Positions 8,051 to 16,343 of a DNA stretch of 35,473 bases are shown here, one piece after another. The DNA is from an uncultured Oscillospiraceae bacterium (lineage in GTDB: Bacteria; Bacillota; Clostridia; Oscillospirales; Oscillospiraceae), in contig CABSMJ010000024.1 in the NCBI GenBank assembly GCA_902478785.1, positions 1 through 35,473 of the forward strand, read 5' to 3'. Position 1 is the stretch's first letter; each line of letters opens with the position of its first letter. A program made the position numbers and the translations under genes. The notes under the pieces are model-generated. The model had not been told where the DNA came from. It saw nothing but the letters and a program-made list of their open reading frames with translations, and searched no databases.

Positions 8051-8364
8051 ACCATCGCCTCCTCGCTCTCACCGTCGATCACGCAGCTGCGCAGCCGCTC
8101 CAGCTCCTCATGGTACAGTGCCCGGCCCTTTTCCGTGATGCGGTAGGTCCGCTTGCGGCCCTCCACCGCCGTCTCTTCGATCAGCTGTTCCTCCTGGAAC
8201 TTGGCCAGAATGGTGTAGAGGGTGCCGGGGCCCAGAGTCAGCCGGTCCCGGGTCTTGTGCCGGATGAACTCCACCACCTCCGTGCCGCAGCGCTCCGCGC
8301 GCAAAAAGGCCATCAGCACATAGAACATGGTCTCCGTCAGACCTTCAAAGGCCCGTCTGCCCAT
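8047..8364 (-). CDS. PadR family transcriptional regulator
   Basis: 105 residues. The winged-helix PadR domain fills the protein: the initial helices around FEGLTETMFYVLMAFL, the LTLGPGTLYTILAKFQEEQLIEE recognition region (LGPGTLYTIL is the typical PadR block) and the wing RKRTYRITEKGRAL, then a short dimer helix. I chose the ATG at 8364 because AAGGAGG lies 7 bases upstream; in-frame ATGs at 8370 and 8439 have poorer or no ribosome sites, and 8439 lies inside the -35 box. Likely represses its own operon, which contains three DUF2812 genes, by binding the ATATCG array just upstream. The ligand is unknown. Confidence 0.9.
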   Translation of the reverse strand: MGRRAFEGLTETMFYVLMAFLRAERCGTEVVEFIRHKTRDRLTLGPGTLYTILAKFQEEQLIEETAVEGRKRTYRITEKGRALYHEELERLRSCVIDGESEEAMV

Positions 8365-8381
8365 GGCCATCCCTCCTTCCT

Positions 8382-8434
8382 GATATCGAAACACGATATC
8401 GTCTATTGATATCGTAATATCGCCTTTCGATATT
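8382..8434. promoter_or_regulatory. ATATCG repeat array, probable PadR operator
   Basis: Three GATATCG copies start at 8382, 8395 and 8408 (exactly 13 bases apart), a fourth AATATCG at 8416, and an inverted copy CGATATT at 8428. Together they cover the spacer, the -10 box and the start region of the PadR promoter. Repeated palindromic AT-rich boxes here fit autorepression; binding itself is inference. Confidence 0.75.
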
Positions 8435-8439
8435 GTCAA
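8411..8439 (-). promoter_or_regulatory. Promoter of the PadR/DUF2812 operon
   Basis: Minus strand TTGACA (8434-8439), 17 bases, TACGAT (8411-8416). It overlaps the ATATCG array. Confidence 0.8.
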
Positions 8440-8782
8440 GGGGCGGAGGAAAGATCAGAGGAAGTGACAAAAACAGGGCCTCAGATCCGGCACAATTCCA
8501 AAAGAAAGACGTAGACGGCTGGATAAAAAAGGAAGCGGGCAATTTTGACAAACAGTAGGAAAAATATGGGGAAGAAGTTGCGCTTAAAGTAGTGCAAAAC
8601 ATTGCAATAAAAGGGGTTGGCGGATTGGTCAAAACTGCTGATAAAATGTAAATAAATTCTAAAAAATGGAAAAGAAAGAGTGGAGGATGGCCAGTGGTAG
8701 CGGCGGGGCAAAGCAGAAACACCACATCTTGTGACGTTTGCCAAAAAGAGGGAGTTTGTGAAAAGTCACAGGCTGAATTTTG
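8440..8782. other. AT-rich intergenic stretch without a recognised gene
   Basis: About 340 bases between divergent promoters, clearly poorer in GC than the surrounding genes. I see no convincing ribosome site with an open frame, no strong terminator hairpin and no known RNA motif. A minus-strand open frame of 87 codons (8481-8744) lacks a ribosome site and resembles no protein I know. Confidence 0.5.
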
Positions 8783-8811
8783 TTGAAATCTGACAAAATT
8801 TGCCGTATAAT
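8783..8811 (+). promoter_or_regulatory. Strong SigA-like promoter of the methyltransferase/GH3/HD-GYP cassette
   Basis: TTGAAA (8783-8788), 17 bases, perfect TATAAT (8806-8811), about 40 bases before the first start codon. Confidence 0.88.
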
Positions 8812-8851
8812 GAAAAACTGAGACAACATAAAATGGGATGGAGGGAATACC

Positions 8852-9415
8852 TTGCTGGCAGTAGGCATTTGCGGCTTTGGGCTGTTCTTCCTCAGCGACG
8901 CCAACGACCTCCATTGGGGCAGGCGGGAGCTGCGCTGGTGCTTCCCTCTGGGGGCGGTGCTGCTGACGGCGGCCACGGCGGCGGAGTGCCTCATCGGACA
9001 GCCGCCCACCGGTGGCTGGACCCGAGCCGCGGCAGCCATTGGGACCCTCCTCTTTTTGCTCCTGGAGGTCTATGCGCTGTTCTTTGCGCTGCCGCCCAAG
9101 GCCTCCTACGGCGCCCCGGGCCAGAGTCGGTCCACCCGTGTGGCGGGGCTCTACGCCCTGTGCCGCCATCCGGGGGTGCTGTTTTTTATCCCGCTGTATG
9201 CTGGGCTGTGGCTGACCTTCGGCCTTTCCCCGGTGAGCGGAGCGGTGTATGCCTTGCTGGATGTGCTGCTGGTGGTCTACGAGGACCGATGGGTGTTTCC
9301 GGCGGTGCTGGAGGGGTATGCCGACTATCAGCGACAGGTCCCCTTCTTGCTTCCCCATGCCCGGAGCGTCAGAAACTGCCTGGCCGGGCGCAGGCGGGAG
9401 AGCGAAAAAGAGTGA
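8852..9415 (+). CDS. Isoprenylcysteine carboxyl methyltransferase-like membrane protein
   Basis: 187 residues, polytopic: hydrophobic helices at about 1-15, 28-46, 60-82 and 110-140. The C-terminal half has the pattern of the ICMT/PEMT phospholipid-methyltransferase superfamily: GLYALCRHPG (Arg-His-Pro cofactor loop, about residues 100-109), then YEDRWVFPAVLEGYADYQRQVPFLLP near 143-168 (key residues Glu-Asp, Tyr, Tyr and Pro). Members transfer a methyl group from S-adenosylmethionine to a membrane-embedded acceptor; the acceptor here is unknown. The start is TTG at 8852, with GGAGG 7 bases upstream. First gene of a three-gene unit; 69 bases separate it from the GH3 gene. Superfamily membership is likely, methyltransferase activity is inference. 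Confidence 0.75.
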   Translation: MLAVGICGFGLFFLSDANDLHWGRRELRWCFPLGAVLLTAATAAECLIGQPPTGGWTRAAAAIGTLLFLLLEVYALFFALPPKASYGAPGQSRSTRVAGLYALCRHPGVLFFIPLYAGLWLTFGLSPVSGAVYALLDVLLVVYEDRWVFPAVLEGYADYQRQVPFLLPHARSVRNCLAGRRRESEKE

Positions 9416-9484
9416 GCCGGTCCCTAAGGGGGACTGTGAAAAGGCGTCCCGCCAGGCGGGGCGAAAAAGGCAGGTGAGCATCTG

Positions 9485-11098
9485 TTGAAGATCCAGGACC
9501 GGGTAAAGCGGGAGAGCCGGGAGACTCTGTGGCAGGAGTACTGCGGCTTTCTGGACATGTCCATGGACGAATACATGTACACCCAGCGCCGGCTGATGGA
9601 GGAGCAGATCCACCTGTGGTGCAGCAGCGGCCTGGGCCGCCAGCTGCTGAAGGGTGCCCAGCCGCAGACCCTGGAGGAGCTGCGGCAGGTGCTGCCCCTG
9701 ACCACCTATGAGGACTATGCGGATGTGCTGCTGGCCCACCGGGCGGATATGCTCTGCGCCGAGCCTGCCATCTGGATCCAGACCACCTGGGAGGGTGGCC
9801 TGCGGCCCATTAAGACCGCCCCCTACACCCGGTCCATGCTGGACGCCTACCGCCACAATCTGGTGGCCTCGCTGATGATGGCCACCGCCACGGAGAAGGG
9901 CAACTACAACTTCCAGAAGGGAGACCGGGTGCTCTACGGCGGCGCACCGCTGCCCTATGCCACAGGTCTGCTGCCCTCTCTGGCGGAGGAGGAGATCCAC
10001 TTCACCTGGCTGCCGGACAACGACGCCGCCTCGGGCATGAGCTTCAGCCAACGGATCAAGAAGGGCTTTGCCATGGCCATGGACGGTGGCTTGGACTTCT
10101 TCTTCGGCATCGGCAGCGTGGCCAACTACATCACCGAGAGCTTCGGCAAGCTCAGCGGCGGAGGCGGGGGCAAGCGGGATTTCAAGGTCTCGCCTCTGTA
10201 TGCCGCTCGCTATCTCAAGGCAAAATACATCAGCCGCCGGGACGGCAAGCCCATGCGCCCCGGGGACATCTTCCACCTCAAGGCCCTCTTCTATGCCGGC
10301 ACCGACGCCCGGTGCTACCGGGAGCGGCTGGCCGCTGCCTGGGGCGTCATCCCCATCGAGCTGGCCGCCGGCACGGAGACCACCTGCCTGGGAGCGGAGA
10401 CCTGGGAGCACAACGGCATGGTGTTCTTCCCCAACGCCTGCTTCTATGAGTTCATCCCTCAGCGGGAGATGCAGCTGGCCCGGGCGGACAAGAGCTACCA
10501 GCCCCGCACCTGTCTGATGGACGAGGTCCGGGCGGGAGAGAACTACGAGCTGGTCATCAGCGTTCTCCACGGCGGGGCCTTCATGCGCTACCGCATCGGG
10601 GACGTGTACCACTGCGTCAGCGCCGGCGGCGGTCGGCTGCCCCGCTTCGCCTTTGTGGACCGGGTGCCCGACGTCATTGACATCGCCGGCTTCACCCGCA
10701 TTACGGAAAAGTCGGTGCGGGAGGTCATCCGCCTGTCCAAGCTGGGCATCGCCGACTGGGTGATGAAAAAGGAGTTTGACCCCACCGGCAATCCCTTCCT
10801 GCACATGTATCTGGAGGTAGACCCGGAGGCCCAGATGCGGGACGTGGTGGTCAAGCAGGTGCTGACGGAGCATCTGTCCGTCTACTTCAAGTACTTTGAC
10901 AGTGACTACGGCGACCTGAAGAAACTTTTGAACATGGAGCCGCTGCAGATCACCATTCTCAAGACCGGCACCATTGCCGGGTATGAGCGCAAAAGCGGCC
11001 GTCAGCTCTACCGCATCAATCCCGACACGCTGGACATCAACGGGCTGCTGGACTTTGAGCGGGAGCCCATCCGGACGGAGAGGGAGGGATGGCAGTGA
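9485..11098 (+). CDS. GH3 superfamily (auxin-responsive promoter type) acyl-adenylating protein
   Basis: 537 residues, a normal length for GH3 proteins, which adenylate a carboxylic acid with ATP and join it to an amine. GH3-like blocks include the LPLTTYEDYADVL segment near 75-87, the HNGMVFFPNACFYEFIP block near 318-334, FMRYRIGDVYHC near 365-376 (the conserved YRIGD), FVDRVPDVIDIAGFTRITE near 388-406, and the C-terminal lid beginning about 410. The first ATP loop is odd: where family members have a Ser-Ser-Gly-Thr-Thr-Gly type sequence, I read QTTWEGGLRPIK near 99-110. Start is TTG at 9485 after AGGTGA. The following gene overlaps by 4 or 10 bases. Substrates are unknown, and reduced activity is possible. 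Confidence 0.82.
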   Translation: MKIQDRVKRESRETLWQEYCGFLDMSMDEYMYTQRRLMEEQIHLWCSSGLGRQLLKGAQPQTLEELRQVLPLTTYEDYADVLLAHRADMLCAEPAIWIQTTWEGGLRPIKTAPYTRSMLDAYRHNLVASLMMATATEKGNYNFQKGDRVLYGGAPLPYATGLLPSLAEEEIHFTWLPDNDAASGMSFSQRIKKGFAMAMDGGLDFFFGIGSVANYITESFGKLSGGGGGKRDFKVSPLYAARYLKAKYISRRDGKPMRPGDIFHLKALFYAGTDARCYRERLAAAWGVIPIELAAGTETTCLGAETWEHNGMVFFPNACFYEFIPQREMQLARADKSYQPRTCLMDEVRAGENYELVISVLHGGAFMRYRIGDVYHCVSAGGGRLPRFAFVDRVPDVIDIAGFTRITEKSVREVIRLSKLGIADWVMKKEFDPTGNPFLHMYLEVDPEAQMRDVVVKQVLTEHLSVYFKYFDSDYGDLKKLLNMEPLQITILKTGTIAGYERKSGRQLYRINPDTLDINGLLDFEREPIRTEREGWQ

Positions 11099-13635
11099 GC
11101 AACATTCCCTTCCTGTATGTGAACGTGACGGCGCTGTGCTGTTTTGCCCTGCTGTTCGTCACCTTCCTAGCGGCCAAAAAGACGCCGGAGATCCGGGCCT
11201 TTTTGCTGCTGCTGGGGGACGGTACGCTGTGGCTGGCCGGAGCCGTGCTCATGCGGCTGCGCATCTGGCCGGGGCTGACCTTCTGGTACTATGTGTCCCT
11301 GCTGGCCCTGTTCTCCTTTGCGTGGCTATTTTATATGTTTCTGCTGCGGTTCACCCGCACCAGTGAGCCCTTTACCCTGGGGCTCTGGACGCTCATCAAT
11401 GTGGTGCTGCTGGTGGTCACCGCCACCGGCTTCATCCTGGCTCCGCCTACACCTCAGCAGACGGCGGAGGGCACCGTGTTTCTCTATTCCATCAACTGGC
11501 ACATCGTCTTCCCCTGCCTGTTCTATGTGGCCTTTACCACCTATCTGGTGCGCCTGACCACCCGGATCATCCGGGAACAGGGCATTCACTCTCCCGGCCT
11601 GCTGCTGGTGATTTTGGGCGGATCAGTCATGGGCATCGGCAATGTAGTCCAGGTGGCCATCCCCGGCAATACCTTCCCCTACGACGCCCTGGCCGGTGTT
11701 TTTTTGGCGGGGACCCTCTTTTACGCCCTGTACCGCAAGCGGATGTTCCGCATGACCCTGGTGGTATCCCGAAGCCTGTTGATGCTGGTGATGAGTGCCA
11801 TCTGCGTCCTGGGCGGCATGTATATTGTCACCCCGCTTCATAGTTTCTTGGTGGGGATGCTGGGGCTGAGCGACAACGGAGCCATCATGACTGTCTCCGT
11901 ACTGTTTGCCTTGGTGCTGTTCATGACCTATCTTCTGACCCGGCGGCTCACCGACTCCCTCTTTACCCGGGAGGAACGGCAGAACCGTCTGGTAAAGCAG
12001 TTCAGCAATGCCGTCAACCAATCCCTCAACTCTGTGGAGATCATGGAGAAGCTCTCCACCTGCCTCACCCAGGAGATCGCGGCGGAACAGGTGTATGTGT
12101 GCCTGCTGGAGGGGAACCTGTACCGGGGGCGGTACTGTTCCAGTCCCCTCACGCCCCTGTCCTTTTCCATCGCCAAGGATAGCCCTCAGATCACCTATCT
12201 GCGGGAGCAGGAGTCCTATCTCATCGTCAACGAGTTCCGCTCCAGTCCTTTGTATCTGTCCGTGTGGGAGGCGGAGAAGGAGCTTTTCGAGCGACTGAAG
12301 ATCGACTGTGTGGCCGCGCTGAAGGACGGCAAAAACGTCATCGGTCTGGTGCTCATCTCCGCCAAGGAGCGGGAGAGGAAATTTACCTACGGCGAGATCA
12401 GCTTCCTGACCACCGTGGTGTCCATTGCCTCCATCGCTCTGAAAAATGCCAGCCTCTACGAGAAGATGTTCCGGGAGGCCCGCATCGACAGCCTCACCGG
12501 CGTATACAACTATAAGAGCTTTGTGGAGATGCTGGGGGAGCAGTTCACCGCCTGCCGGGAGGACTGCATCTCGCTGATGTATGTGGATATGGACGACTTC
12601 CGGCTCTATAACCAGCTCTATGGCGTGGCCGCCGGCGACCGGGCCCTCCAGGAGACCGCAGGCGCCATCAGCCGGGCCGTGGGGGAGGCAGGACTGGTGT
12701 TCCGCACCAGCGGCAAGGTCTTTGCCGTGCTGCTGCCCCACAAGGACACCCGGGAGGCAGAGGTCATGGCCGCGGAGATCCGCAGCCGCCTGGCCGCCGT
12801 GGGCTGCTCCGAGGACGGCCGGCGCAAGCCCTTGACCGCCAGCGTGGGCATCTGCACTGCCCCCTACGCCGCCTCCACCGGCAAGGAGCTGATGGACAAC
12901 GCGGACCTGGCGGTGTATAACGCCAAGAAAAAGGGCAAGGACACCGTGCTGGTGTTTCGGGGCGGAGGCCTGCCCAAGGAGCTCTCTGAGCGGACCCATG
13001 CCATCGTGGACCAGATCCAGCGCAGCGGCGACAGCGACTACCGCAACGCCATGTCCATGATCTCCGCTCTCACCGCCGCCATCGATGCCAAGGACCACTA
13101 CACCTTCAACCACAGCAAGAACGTGGCCGAGTACGCCGCCACACTGGCGGTGGGCGCGGGCCTCAACGAGGGCCAGGTGCGCATGATCTATATCGCCGGA
13201 CTGCTCCACGACATCGGCAAAATCAGCGTTCCCGAGGATATTCTCAACAAGCAGGGCAAGCTGACACAGGAGGAGTACGGCGTTATGCAGGGCCATGTGA
13301 ACAACTCCATCGAGATGATCCGCCACCTGCCCCAGATGGACTATGTGATCCCCGCAGCCATCGGCCACCATGAGCGGTGGGACGGCAAGGGCTATCCCCG
13401 GGGCATCGCTCAGGAGGAGATCCCGGTGGGGGCCCGGTGCCTGGCCATCGCCGACGTGTTCGACGCCATGACCACAGACCGGCCCTATCGCCGGGGATTG
13501 CCGGTGGAGTATGCCCTCCAGCAGATCGAGGGCGGCGCGGGCACCCAGTTTGACCCCACCCTGGCGCCGCTGTTCGTGCAGCTGGTGCGCAGTCTGGCTC
13601 TGCCGGTGCGGAGCCAGAGGGCCCAGGAGCGCTGA
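11089..13635 (+). CDS. 7TM-GAF-degenerate GGDEF-HD-GYP signalling protein
   Basis: 848 residues. A seven-helix N-terminal sensor (about 7-235, like the 7TM region of some histidine kinases) plus two further helices (to about 290) lead to a GAF domain (about 305-455), a GGDEF-type domain (about 465-625) and an HD-GYP domain (about 645-840). The cyclase signature GGDEF is replaced by SGKVF at 541-545, so cyclic-di-GMP synthesis is not expected. The HD-GYP half is intact: LLHDIGK with His707-Asp708, and HHExxDGxGYP at 760-770. It is therefore probably a cyclic-dinucleotide phosphodiesterase controlled by a sensor. Start could be ATG 11089 or GTG 11095; the latter has better spacing from AGGGAGGG and a 4-base overlap with the GH3 stop. 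Numbering uses 11089. Confidence 0.92.
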   Translation: MAVSNIPFLYVNVTALCCFALLFVTFLAAKKTPEIRAFLLLLGDGTLWLAGAVLMRLRIWPGLTFWYYVSLLALFSFAWLFYMFLLRFTRTSEPFTLGLWTLINVVLLVVTATGFILAPPTPQQTAEGTVFLYSINWHIVFPCLFYVAFTTYLVRLTTRIIREQGIHSPGLLLVILGGSVMGIGNVVQVAIPGNTFPYDALAGVFLAGTLFYALYRKRMFRMTLVVSRSLLMLVMSAICVLGGMYIVTPLHSFLVGMLGLSDNGAIMTVSVLFALVLFMTYLLTRRLTDSLFTREERQNRLVKQFSNAVNQSLNSVEIMEKLSTCLTQEIAAEQVYVCLLEGNLYRGRYCSSPLTPLSFSIAKDSPQITYLREQESYLIVNEFRSSPLYLSVWEAEKELFERLKIDCVAALKDGKNVIGLVLISAKERERKFTYGEISFLTTVVSIASIALKNASLYEKMFREARIDSLTGVYNYKSFVEMLGEQFTACREDCISLMYVDMDDFRLYNQLYGVAAGDRALQETAGAISRAVGEAGLVFRTSGKVFAVLLPHKDTREAEVMAAEIRSRLAAVGCSEDGRRKPLTASVGICTAPYAASTGKELMDNADLAVYNAKKKGKDTVLVFRGGGLPKELSERTHAIVDQIQRSGDSDYRNAMSMISALTAAIDAKDHYTFNHSKNVAEYAATLAVGAGLNEGQVRMIYIAGLLHDIGKISVPEDILNKQGKLTQEEYGVMQGHVNNSIEMIRHLPQMDYVIPAAIGHHERWDGKGYPRGIAQEEIPVGARCLAIADVFDAMTTDRPYRRGLPVEYALQQIEGGAGTQFDPTLAPLFVQLVRSLALPVRSQRAQER

Positions 13636-13643
13636 AAAAAGAG

Positions 13644-13677
13644 AAAAGACGTCTGCCATATGGCAGACGTCTTTTTT
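13644..13677. terminator. Bidirectional terminator, perfect 32-bp palindrome
   Basis: The arms 13644-13659 and 13660-13675 are perfectly complementary, with T-runs on both strands. It lies between the convergent HD-GYP gene (+) and the small membrane protein gene (-) and can end both transcripts. Confidence 0.93.
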
Positions 13678-13681
13678 TGCG

Positions 13682-14218
13682 TCAGGACCGGGGGAAGAGC
13701 TTTTTCCGCACCCGCAGGCGGTAAAACAAGGTCAGCACCTCCAGGGCCCGGTCTGTAAGGAAAAAGACCAGGTTGCCCATGGCCAGGGTGGCCGCCAGCA
13801 TGGCCCGGGACAGTCCGGCGAAGGACTCCATCACCTCGCTCAGGGCAAAGACATGGAGCAGCAGCCAGTAGAGCAGCAAAATGGAGGCGTTGAACACCAA
13901 AAGCTTGCACAAAAGCCCCAGGATGCGGGGCCGCAGCCGCTCCAGGCGAGGCCGCAGCACCGGGTAGTAGCCCAGGAAGAGGTATAGAAGAGCTGCCTCC
14001 TTGTCCGGCACCAGCAAGATCCCCAGAGCCGCCACCACAACATAGGCGCCCAGGGCCAGCCGGGGGCCAAACTCCTCCCGCAGAGGCAGCAGGGCGCACA
14101 TGGCCAGAATGGGACAGCAGAAGGTGGACAGGGGCACCAGACTGCCCAGGACCAGGATCACTACGGCCAGGGCGCACAGCACGCCGCAGAAGGCCAGCTG
14201 GCGGCTTCTTTCCCGCAT
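13682..14218 (-). CDS. Small polytopic membrane protein, unknown function
   Basis: 178 residues with five or six hydrophobic helices (about 7-25, 30-45, 55-72, 78-90, 100-122, 135-155) and a basic C-terminus (RLRVRKKLFPRS). The overall size and layout resemble substrate-binding S components of ECF vitamin transporters or similar small membrane proteins, but I see no diagnostic motif, so that is only a possibility. I chose ATG 14218 with GGGAG 6 bases upstream over the in-frame GTG at 14236. It starts 21 bases after the LtaS-like gene and should be co-transcribed with it; the shared terminator lies 4 bases past its stop. Confidence 0.75.
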   Translation of the reverse strand: MRERSRQLAFCGVLCALAVVILVLGSLVPLSTFCCPILAMCALLPLREEFGPRLALGAYVVVAALGILLVPDKEAALLYLFLGYYPVLRPRLERLRPRILGLLCKLLVFNASILLLYWLLLHVFALSEVMESFAGLSRAMLAATLAMGNLVFFLTDRALEVLTLFYRLRVRKKLFPRS

Positions 14219-14239
14219 AGAGAACTCCCTTTCCACCGT

Positions 14240-16135
14240 TTATTCCACGGTCTTGTACTTGAGCTTGTAGTAGCTCCACTCCCGCCACTTGTCCACTTGC
14301 TGGGACAGTTCCTGAGGCAGCTCCGTCAAAACGGTGCCGTCCAGGGCCTCATAGAGACCGTTTTGCACCACCGGCAGCTCCCGCCGCAGCTGGTTGAGGA
14401 AGGAGAACCAGGGGGACACGTCGCCCCGGCCCGTGAGCTCCAACACCGTGGCGCCCAGGAAGCAGGCGCTGATGCGGCCGCTTTCGGGCAGGTCCAGGCT
14501 CTCCCGGGCGGCGGACAGGTCCACCGCTTCCGCGCCGGCGTCATTGCACCAGATGAGGAAGGGGGTCTCATAGGCGCAGAAGGGGTCCTCTGCGCCGCTC
14601 TCATCGCCGATGGGCAACCCCAGCTCCCGGTATACCAGCCGGTCGTCCCCCAGGTAGGGCAGGTGGTCGCCGAAGAACACCAGCACCACCGGCTCGCTGC
14701 GCTGGTCAAAGTAGTCCGTCAGGGTTTTAAGCATGGCATCGGCGTCCCGGACGCCCTCGATATAGACCGAGAGCAGGGTGGAGGCCTCCTCCGAGAGGGT
14801 CGCGTTGGTCTCCACCGGCGGGAACACATAGCCCTCGCCGTACTTGTCGGCGGTGTAGGACATGTGGTTCTGGATGGTGACGGCGTAGTCCATCACCGGC
14901 GTGCCGGCGGCCATGGAGTCCTCGTAGCGGTCAATGAGGTTCCGGGCCACGGTCTCGTCGGTGACCCAGCGGCCCTTGGACTGGCTGTCCTGGAAGTCCG
15001 GGGCAAAGAGAATGTCCTGAGCCCCCAGCCACTGATAGACGTTCTCCCGGTTGTAGAACCAGGCGTCGCCGGGATGGAGGAAGGTGGTGTGATAGCCTGC
15101 ATCGTCAAAGAGACGGAACACGCTGTCCAGATTCCGGTTGACGCACCGGAAGGCAGAGGCGGAGGTGGCGGCGGGGTTCAGGGCGTTGGTCTGCATCCCC
15201 GTCAGCACGTCGAACTCCGTGTTGGCGGTGCCGCCGGCAAAGCCGGGCACCACGATATGGCCGGAGAGGGCGTTTTCGCTCTCACACAGGGCGTTGAAGG
15301 TCTTGAGGGGGTCGTCCTCCTCCGAGTAGGTAAAGACGTCGTAGTTGGTCAGATCGGAGAAGGCCTCGTTCATGACGAAGATCACGTTGACCTCCGGCGC
15401 GTCCTCCGCCGGCTGGTCTCCGGTCTCCCAGCTCTCCGCCGTCTGGCGGTCAAAGCCCTCGGGCTTGGCCAGCTGGTAGGTGGAGAAGTGGTAGCAGAAG
15501 AAGTAGGGGAAACCCAAATCGTTGCACACGCCGGGAAGGTAGTAGGGGTTGGAGACGGTGAAGGAGTTGTAGAGGTCCGTGGAGCTGTACCCAAAGGTCA
15601 CGGCGCAGGCCAGCACTGCCCAGGAGGCCGCGAAGCCCCCCAGCCGCACCAGCCAGGTGCGGGCGGAGGCGCCGCCTTCCCGCCGCCGGGTGGGCAGCAG
15701 ATAGCCCAGCACCACGCACACCAGGGAAAAGACCACCACGCAGGCAATCAGCGTCCAGGGCAGGTGGAGGTCATAGCTGCCGGCGGCGTCGGCGGCCTCC
15801 TTCAAGAGGCCGAAGTCCCGGGGCACCAGGGGTTCGTCCCGAATCTGGATCTTCAGTCGGTTAGCAATGGACATGCCAGCGGTGACGAAACCCACCAGGG
15901 CCGCAGAGTAAAAGGCATTGCGGAACAAAAAGGCGAAGGCCAGCACCAGCAAAAAGATGGGCAGATAGTTGAGCACCAGCAGGTGGGGCTGGAGCTGCAG
16001 CATGTTCAAAAGCATGGCCTTGGTGCTAACCGGATGCATCCACAGCACCAGCAGCGTCACGGCGCCGGAGAGCACAAAGACGAAGAGAAGGGACAGCACC
16101 GGCCCCACAGGGCGGCGGAAGCGTTTGAGATCCAT
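14240..16135 (-). CDS. LtaS-like membrane sulfatase-fold phosphoglycerol transferase
   Basis: 631 residues from ATG 16135 (AAGGAA 6 bases upstream). Five hydrophobic helices occupy about residues 11-182, followed by a large extracellular sulfatase-fold domain. Metal and catalytic elements of the LtaS/OpgB family are visible: VIFVMNEAFSD with Glu257, GGTANTEFDVLTG with the likely nucleophile Thr303, and VVLVFFGDHLPYLGD with the Asp-His pair. Family members transfer glycerol phosphate from phosphatidylglycerol onto teichoic acid or related envelope glycans. The protein is shorter in its linker than classical LtaS, and the exact acceptor cannot be told. First gene of a two-gene operon. Confidence 0.87.
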   Translation of the reverse strand: MDLKRFRRPVGPVLSLLFVFVLSGAVTLLVLWMHPVSTKAMLLNMLQLQPHLLVLNYLPIFLLVLAFAFLFRNAFYSAALVGFVTAGMSIANRLKIQIRDEPLVPRDFGLLKEAADAAGSYDLHLPWTLIACVVVFSLVCVVLGYLLPTRRREGGASARTWLVRLGGFAASWAVLACAVTFGYSSTDLYNSFTVSNPYYLPGVCNDLGFPYFFCYHFSTYQLAKPEGFDRQTAESWETGDQPAEDAPEVNVIFVMNEAFSDLTNYDVFTYSEEDDPLKTFNALCESENALSGHIVVPGFAGGTANTEFDVLTGMQTNALNPAATSASAFRCVNRNLDSVFRLFDDAGYHTTFLHPGDAWFYNRENVYQWLGAQDILFAPDFQDSQSKGRWVTDETVARNLIDRYEDSMAAGTPVMDYAVTIQNHMSYTADKYGEGYVFPPVETNATLSEEASTLLSVYIEGVRDADAMLKTLTDYFDQRSEPVVLVFFGDHLPYLGDDRLVYRELGLPIGDESGAEDPFCAYETPFLIWCNDAGAEAVDLSAARESLDLPESGRISACFLGATVLELTGRGDVSPWFSFLNQLRRELPVVQNGLYEALDGTVLTELPQELSQQVDKWREWSYYKLKYKTVE

Positions 16136-16231
16136 AGCGTATTCCTTTCCTGGAGACGTTGACCGCAGCAGGGCGGCTTGAGAAAACATGAGCCGGGAGA
16201 CACCTTGTCCCCGGCACAGAGGATAGACAAC

Positions 16232-16259
16232 ATTATACCCATTTGGCAGAAAAAAGCAA
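16232..16259 (-). promoter_or_regulatory. Promoter of the LtaS-like operon
   Basis: Minus strand TTGCTT (16254-16259), 16 bases, perfect TATAAT (16232-16237), leaving a leader of about 90 bases. Confidence 0.7.
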
Positions 16260-16273
16260 GGCAGGGTGCCACT

Positions 16274-16286
16274 CTACGGACCGTAG
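16274..16286. promoter_or_regulatory. 13-bp palindrome upstream of the HTH-TM gene
   Basis: CTACGGACCGTAG is a perfect 6-1-6 inverted repeat between divergent promoters. A dimeric regulator such as the adjacent HTH protein might bind it; this is inference. A weak -10-like TAGGAT lies at about 16311. Confidence 0.35.
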
Positions 16287-16343
16287 GGTGCATTTTTCCC
16301 GGAAATGTGGTAGGATACGGGAGAGAAAAAAGGGGGGAGCGCC

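Noticed and set aside
8481..8744. Minus-strand open frame of 87 codons in the AT-rich gap
   Set aside because: No ribosome site or promoter, aromatic-rich composition due to AT-rich DNA, and no family resemblance.
8440..8852. Possible insertion or foreign island because of low GC content
   Set aside because: The stretch contains no mobile gene, no terminal inverted repeats and no target duplication; it is bounded by functional promoters of native-looking operons.
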